Assembly: GCA_035531315.1 (NCBI GenBank)
Contig: DATKTD010000322.1
Span: 1-34,302 of the forward strand
Length of the DNA stretch: 34,302 bases
Source: CAIJMU01 sp035531315
GTDB taxonomy: Bacteria; Spirochaetota; Spirochaetia; Treponematales; Rectinemataceae
Reading direction: 5' to 3'
In this document: positions 30,202 to 34,302 of the stretch, one piece after another
Layout: each line of letters starts with the position of its first letter
Position numbering within the stretch: the first letter of the stretch is position 1
The notes under the pieces: generated by a model
What the model saw: only the letters and a program-made list of their open reading frames with translations
Databases searched by the model: none
What the model was told of the DNA's origin: nothing
Position numbers and translations under genes: made by a program

Positions 30202-31286
30202 ACTGGCTATTGCGCATCCTGGAGAAAAACCGGGTGCATTTCGAGACGGGGAAGCCGCTCGCGGCCTGGAAGCCCCTCTACGAAGCGGTCGAGAACTTCA
30301 TGTTCGCCTCCGCCCGCCCCACCTCGACGGCCCCCCATCTTCGTGACCCGATCGACCTCAAGCGCTATATGATGGTCGTCGTCATCGGACTCCTCCCCGC
30401 GACCCTCGCCGGCTGGTACTTCAACGGCCTCAGGGTTATAGCCCTCATCCTCCTCTCCTATGCCGTCGGCGCCGTCATAGAGGTCGCCTTCTCCATCGTC
30501 CGCAAGGAGGAGATCAACGAGGGCTTCCTCGTCACGGGCCTCATTTTCCCGCTGACCCTGCCGCCCAACATTCCCTTCTGGATCGCCGCCGTCGGCGTCG
30601 CCTTCGGTGTCCTCTTCGGCAAGGAACTCTTCGGCGGCACTGGCCGCAACCTCTTCAACCCGGCCCTCGCCGGGCGCGCCTTCATCGCCATCGGCTACGC
30701 CAAGCCCATGGCCTCGGGTTTCATCACGCCGCCCGGGGACTTCCCCGGCAACCTCTTCAAATGGATCGACGGCAGCACGACCGACGCCATAGCCAGCGCC
30801 ACCCCCATGATGAACGCCAAGGGGGGGAACTTCGAGTCCATCCACAACCTCCTCTTCGGACTCCATCCGGGATCGATCGGCGAGACGATGTCGATCTTCA
30901 TCATCGCGGGCGGCCTCTTCCTCCTCTTCACCAAGGTGGCGAACTGGAGGACGGTCGCCGGCATTCTCGGCACCGTATTCGTCTTCGAGTCGATCGTCCA
31001 CGCGATCTCCCCTGCCAGCACGGCGCCCGGCTACTGGCACCTCCTCGCCGGCGGCCTCCTCTACGGCGCCTTCTTCATGGCCACCGATCCCGTATCAAGC
31101 CCCATCACCAAGGGCGGCAAGTGGATCTACGGCATACTCATCGGCGCGGTGACCGTGCTCATCCGAAACTACTCGGGCTATGTGGAGGGAGTGATGTTCG
31201 GCATCCTCTTCGGCAACCTCGTTGCCCCCTTCCTCGACGACATCACCCTTACCCTCAAGATGAGGAGGCTCGGCCGTGAAGCGTAA
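30198..31286 (+). CDS. nqrB: Na+-translocating NADH:quinone reductase subunit B
   Basis: This 362-residue membrane protein is of NqrB type: HFETGKPLAAWKPLYEA, HLRDPIDLKRYM, EEINEGFLVTGLIFPL, FGGTGRNLFNPALAGRAF, GSIGETM and FMATDPVSSPITKGGKW all match. The flavinylation site is S200-A201-T202, where FMN is bound to the threonine by a phosphoester. The early loop between the first two helices is shorter than in Vibrio, by roughly 50 residues. It binds the riboflavin and takes part in sodium transport. The start at 30198 overlaps the nqrA stop by 4 bases. Confidence 0.94.
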   Translation: MNWLLRILEKNRVHFETGKPLAAWKPLYEAVENFMFASARPTSTAPHLRDPIDLKRYMMVVVIGLLPATLAGWYFNGLRVIALILLSYAVGAVIEVAFSIVRKEEINEGFLVTGLIFPLTLPPNIPFWIAAVGVAFGVLFGKELFGGTGRNLFNPALAGRAFIAIGYAKPMASGFITPPGDFPGNLFKWIDGSTTDAIASATPMMNAKGGNFESIHNLLFGLHPGSIGETMSIFIIAGGLFLLFTKVANWRTVAGILGTVFVFESIVHAISPASTAPGYWHLLAGGLLYGAFFMATDPVSSPITKGGKWIYGILIGAVTVLIRNYSGYVEGVMFGILFGNLVAPFLDDITLTLKMRRLGREA

Positions 31287-31917
31287 GAACGCCTACACCA
31301 TCTTCTACGCGATCCTCCTCGGGCTCGCCTGCGCGGCGATACCAACGGGTTGGTCCATCGTCACCAGGCCCTTTTACGACGCGAACAAGAAGCTCGACGA
31401 GGACAAGAACGTCCTCGAGGTTCTCGGCGTGAGCTATGACGCGAAGCTCCCCGCGAAGGATGTCGTCGGCTTCTTCGACCAGAACATCGAAAAGCAGATC
31501 ATCGGGGAAGGCTCCGACCAACTCACCGTCTACTACGCCAAGGCCAAGGCCCAGGCCATCGCCGTCAACTTCCAGGGCCGCGGTCTCTGGGGTCCTATCC
31601 GCGGCTACCTCTCCCTCGAGCCGGACCTCAAGACCATCAACGGCTTCACGGTCTACTACCACGAGGAAACCCCGGGTCTCGGCGGTGAGATCGAAAAGCC
31701 CTGGTTCAAGGATCAGTTCAAAGGCAAGCAGATCGCGGACGCCGACGGCAAACCCGGATTCTATGTCCGGCGCGCGGGGAGCAGCATCAGCGCGCCCAAC
31801 GAGATCGACGGCATCTCCGGAGCCACCCTCACGGGCAACAAGCTCACGGTCATCCTGAACGACCTCATCGCCAAGATCGAGAAAATCCACAAGGAGGACC
31901 TCCATGTCGGCCAGTGA
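31276..31917 (+). CDS. nqrC: Na+-translocating NADH:quinone reductase subunit C
   Basis: This 213-residue protein has one N-terminal membrane helix (about 7-28) and a periplasmic FMN-binding domain. S181-G-A-T184 in DGISGATLTGNKL is the covalent FMN attachment site, modified by the ApbE flavin transferase, which is not encoded in the window. YYHEETPGLGGEIEKPWF is also typical. Translation starts at GTG 31276, within the nqrB coding end (11-bp overlap). The stop overlaps the nqrD start region by 14 bp. Confidence 0.94.
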   Translation: MKRKNAYTIFYAILLGLACAAIPTGWSIVTRPFYDANKKLDEDKNVLEVLGVSYDAKLPAKDVVGFFDQNIEKQIIGEGSDQLTVYYAKAKAQAIAVNFQGRGLWGPIRGYLSLEPDLKTINGFTVYYHEETPGLGGEIEKPWFKDQFKGKQIADADGKPGFYVRRAGSSISAPNEIDGISGATLTGNKLTVILNDLIAKIEKIHKEDLHVGQ

Positions 31918-32572
31918 CGGCGCCGCGGCCATCGCCGCCGCGAAAAAGCCCCTCCTCGGAGCGAAGGAAAAGCAGACCTTCTGGGACGGCTTCCTCAACA
32001 ACAACCCGATCTTCGCCCAGGTCCTGGGCATCTGCTCGGCCCTCGCGGTCACGAGCAAGCTCGAGAACTCCATCATCATGGGCCTCGGCTACTTCGTCAT
32101 CCTCTCCCTCTCGACCTGGGTCGTCTCGATCCTCCGCGGGACGGTCCCCCACCGGATTCGCATCATCGTGCAGGTCCTCGTGGTCTGCATCTTCGTCATC
32201 GTCCTCGACCTCGGCCTCAAGGCCTTTTACTGGCAGGGGTCCAAGCAGCTCGGTCCCTACGTGGCCCTGATGATCACGAACACGCTGACGCTCGGCCGCA
32301 CCGAAGGCTTCTCCATCCAGAACAAGCCCATGCTCGCCCTCGTCGACGGCATCGGCAACGGCGCCGGTTATGCCATCGTCCTCATCTTCCTCGGAGCGCT
32401 GCGCGAGCTCCTCGGTTCGGGTACCCTCCTCGGCTACACGATCCTCCCCGCCTCGATCTACATGCCCAACCAGATCTTCATCCTCGCTCCCGGGGCCTTC
32501 TTCGCCCTCGGAGCCCTCATCGCCTTCACCAACTACCTGATGTCTCTCGGCAAGAAGGGAGCCAAGAAATGA
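31904..32572 (+). CDS. nqrD: Na+-translocating NADH:quinone reductase subunit D, with a substituted cluster ligand
   Basis: This 222-residue protein has six membrane helices. Matching blocks are NNNPIFAQVLGICSALAVTSKLE, IRIIVQ, DGIGNGAGYAIVLIFLGALRELLGSG and ILAPGAFFALG. NqrD and NqrE together hold a 2Fe-2S (or iron) centre in mid-membrane through two cysteines each. The first ligand is present as C44, but the second position, Cys in the Vibrio sequence TNCIVMGRAEAF, is Thr127 here (TNTLTLGRTEGF). The codon reads ACG plainly. C95 in the third helix is a possible substitute. The N-terminal 25 residues form a longer cytoplasmic extension than usual. AAGGAGG precedes ATG 31904. Confidence 0.93.
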   Translation: MSASDGAAAIAAAKKPLLGAKEKQTFWDGFLNNNPIFAQVLGICSALAVTSKLENSIIMGLGYFVILSLSTWVVSILRGTVPHRIRIIVQVLVVCIFVIVLDLGLKAFYWQGSKQLGPYVALMITNTLTLGRTEGFSIQNKPMLALVDGIGNGAGYAIVLIFLGALRELLGSGTLLGYTILPASIYMPNQIFILAPGAFFALGALIAFTNYLMSLGKKGAKK

Positions 32573-33159
32573 ACGAAACCGGAGCCTTGGTAATCTTCTT
32601 CGCGGCCCTGTTCACGAACAACATCCTCCTATCGAACTTCCTGGGCATGTGCCATTGGCTGGCCTGTACAAGGAACATGCTCTCCGCTGTGGGCCTCGGC
32701 ATCGCCATCACCCTCGTCACCGGCATCACGACTATCCTCAATTACGTGATGTACCACTTCGTCATCACGCCCCTTCATCTCGAGTATCTCTACTTCCTTT
32801 TCTTCATCGCGATGATCGCCGCCTTCGTCCAGCTCGCCGAGATGATCGTGGAACGCGTCAGCCTAAAGCTCTATCACGCCCTCGGCGTCTTCCTCCCCCT
32901 GATGGTCGTCAATTGCACCATCATGGGCGCCTCCCTCTTCATGGTCGCCCGCAACTACAGCTTCTCGCAGACCGTGGGCTGGGGCTTCGGCGCGGGCGCC
33001 GGCTGGATGCTCTCCGCCGTCCTCCTCGCCTCCCTCCGCAAGAAGCTCAACTACAGCCACGCGCCGGTCGTCTTCCGCGGCGCGGCCCTCGTCATGATCA
33101 CCGCCGGCTTCATGGCCCTCACCTTCATGGGCTTCTCCGGCATGGTCGCCATCGAATAG
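32569..33159 (+). CDS. nqrE: Na+-translocating NADH:quinone reductase subunit E
   Basis: This 196-residue protein has six membrane helices and is the inverted-topology partner of NqrD. Both expected cluster ligands are present: C28 (FLGMCHWLAC) and C116 (LMVVNCTIMGAS). FTNNILLSNFLGMC, YHALGVFLPL, GAGAGWMLSAV and ITAGFMALTFMGFSGM agree with NqrE. An extra cysteine at position 33 lies one helical turn from C28. It overlaps nqrD by 4 bases (ATGA). Confidence 0.95.
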   Translation: MNETGALVIFFAALFTNNILLSNFLGMCHWLACTRNMLSAVGLGIAITLVTGITTILNYVMYHFVITPLHLEYLYFLFFIAMIAAFVQLAEMIVERVSLKLYHALGVFLPLMVVNCTIMGASLFMVARNYSFSQTVGWGFGAGAGWMLSAVLLASLRKKLNYSHAPVVFRGAALVMITAGFMALTFMGFSGMVAIE

Positions 33160-33173
33160 GCCGGGGTGACGAC

Positions 33174-34280
33174 ATGAACGAATCGCTTGCGCTTCTCGTC
33201 AATTCATCGGGCGTCTTCGTGGCGATGATGGTGGCCGTGACGGTCCTCCTCCTCCTGGCGGAGCGCTACCTTCTCAACTACGGCGTCTGCAAGGTAGACA
33301 TCAACAAGGGCGAACGCATCCTCGAGGTCGAGGGCGGAAACACCCTCCTTCACGGCCTCCTCGAGAACGAGATCTTCATCCCCTCTGCCTGCGGCGGCCA
33401 CGGCACCTGCGGTTTCTGCAAGGCGACTGTCACCGAGGGCGGCGGCGACGTGCTGCCGACCGAGGTCACCTTCCTGTCGCGCGCCGAACAGCGGGCCGGC
33501 GTACGCCTTTCCTGCCAGGTGAAGATCCGCAACGATCTCAAGATCCAGATACCCGAGGACCTCTTCAACGTGAAGATGTTCGCCGGCAGGGTCATCTCGA
33601 CGCGAAGCGTCACCCATGACATCAAGGAGATCCGTTTCTCCTGCGACGAGCCCAACGAGATCAACCAGCGCCCGGGCCAGTACGTCCAGATCCAGATCCC
33701 GACCCCCGATGGTCCCGTCTTCCGCGCCTATTCGATCTCCTCGCCAGCCTCGGCGAAGAACTACGTCGAGCTCAACGTGAGGCTCATCCCGAACGGCGTG
33801 GGTTCCACCTATATCCACAACATGAAGGAAGGCGATCCGGTCAACTTCACCGGCCCCTACGGCGAGTTCCACCTCAACGAAGATCCCGACACCGAGATAA
33901 TCTGCGTGGGTGGCGGCGCCGGCATGGCCCCGATGAAGGACATAATTTACTCGATCTACGAGAAGTGGCCCGATCGCTCGGTGTGGCTCTTCTTCGGCTG
34001 CCGCGGCACCCGCGACGTCTTCTACCTCGACGAGTATCGCGAGCTGGCCAAGCAGCACCCCAACTTCAAGATCAAGTACGCTCTCTCCGATCCCCTCAAG
34101 GACGGGGAAAAATGGGATGGCGAGACGGGCTTCATCCACCTCTCCGTCGATAAGCACATCCAGGGCGATACGCCCCGCCAGGCCTTCCTCTGCGGCCCGC
34201 CCCCGATGATCGACGCGGTCATGAAGATCCTGAACGACAAGGGTCTTCCCGAGAAGGAAGTCTTCTACGACAAGTTCTAG
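33174..34280 (+). CDS. nqrF: Na+-translocating NADH:quinone reductase subunit F
   Basis: This 368-residue protein is the NADH-oxidising entry subunit. It has one N-terminal helix (about 12-30), then a plant-type [2Fe-2S] domain with C73-x5-C79-x2-C82 and C114. The FAD domain carries RAYSISS (184-190), and the NADH domain GGGAGMAPMK (246-255) and CGPPPM (340-345). The C-terminus ends in an aromatic residue near YDKF. Compared with Vibrio NqrF (about 408 residues), it lacks an insertion of roughly 35-40 residues in the FAD domain before RAYS. An open frame extends back to 32649, but that part lies over nqrE. It is the last gene in the window; the 22 bases after it show nothing. Confidence 0.95.
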   Translation: MNESLALLVNSSGVFVAMMVAVTVLLLLAERYLLNYGVCKVDINKGERILEVEGGNTLLHGLLENEIFIPSACGGHGTCGFCKATVTEGGGDVLPTEVTFLSRAEQRAGVRLSCQVKIRNDLKIQIPEDLFNVKMFAGRVISTRSVTHDIKEIRFSCDEPNEINQRPGQYVQIQIPTPDGPVFRAYSISSPASAKNYVELNVRLIPNGVGSTYIHNMKEGDPVNFTGPYGEFHLNEDPDTEIICVGGGAGMAPMKDIIYSIYEKWPDRSVWLFFGCRGTRDVFYLDEYRELAKQHPNFKIKYALSDPLKDGEKWDGETGFIHLSVDKHIQGDTPRQAFLCGPPPMIDAVMKILNDKGLPEKEVFYDKF

Positions 34281-34302
34281 CCAGGTTCCGACCTGAGCCC
34301 GG

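Noticed and set aside
28819..34280. Interpretation of the last operon as an Rnf complex
   Set aside because: NqrB has the long N-terminal part and SAT flavin site, gene order is A-B-C-D-E-F, NqrF has the 2Fe-2S/FAD/NADH layout, and there is no RnfB. Only the cysteine motifs of NqrA are Rnf-like.
1..34302. tRNA or rRNA genes, insertion sequences
   Set aside because: No cloverleaf-like TTCRA segments with CCA ends, rRNA-like stretches or transposase reading frames were recognised.

Overview
This is a GC-rich window from a Gram-negative bacterium. It carries a lipobox-bearing OmpA-type outer-membrane protein, periplasmic multiheme cytochromes, a system II cytochrome c maturation pair and genes pointing to a quinone-based, probably anaerobic respiratory chain. 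The FlgD-Ig-like repeat lipoprotein is reminiscent of spirochaetes (Spirochaetota), but this assignment is tentative because no rRNA or other marker gene is present.

Layout. (1) 1-2024: the end of an Hsp20 chaperone gene, then a leftward set of a small membrane protein, an ECF sigma factor and its zinc-finger anti-sigma factor, bordered by poly-C-containing tandem repeats. (2) 2024-4570: an alpha-glucan phosphorylase. (3) 4764-11018: a heme-rich block with two paralogous triheme cytochromes, CcsA and ResB for heme attachment, a membrane cytochrome b overlapping an 11-heme cytochrome c, and a divergent membrane protein with one heme motif. That gives 18 CxxCH motifs in about 6 kb. (4) 11147-11962: a trans-polyprenyl diphosphate synthase, probably for the quinone side chain. 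(5) 12129-21977: an uninterrupted leftward nuoABCDHIJKLMN operon without nuoE, nuoF or nuoG. (6) 22298-28426: a six-repeat OmpA lipoprotein, a LysR regulator, a TM-helix (MscS-related) membrane protein and a cobalamin-motif protein whose downstream partner is frameshifted at a strong palindrome. (7) 28581-34280: a rightward six-gene nqrABCDEF operon for a sodium-translocating NADH:quinone oxidoreductase.

How the genes may work together (inference): an 11-subunit complex I, probably fed by ferredoxin or another non-NADH donor, and the NQR complex both reduce quinone. The cytochrome b/11-heme pair could oxidise quinol and pass electrons to the small triheme carriers and onward to a periplasmic or extracellular acceptor. 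CcsA/ResB would mature these cytochromes.

The most unusual points are an NqrA that carries two intact RnfC-like 4Fe-4S motifs, an NqrD with threonine where a conserved iron-sulfur ligand cysteine is expected, and a palindromic motif shared between the lipoprotein promoter region and the nqr/cobalamin-protein intergenic region.
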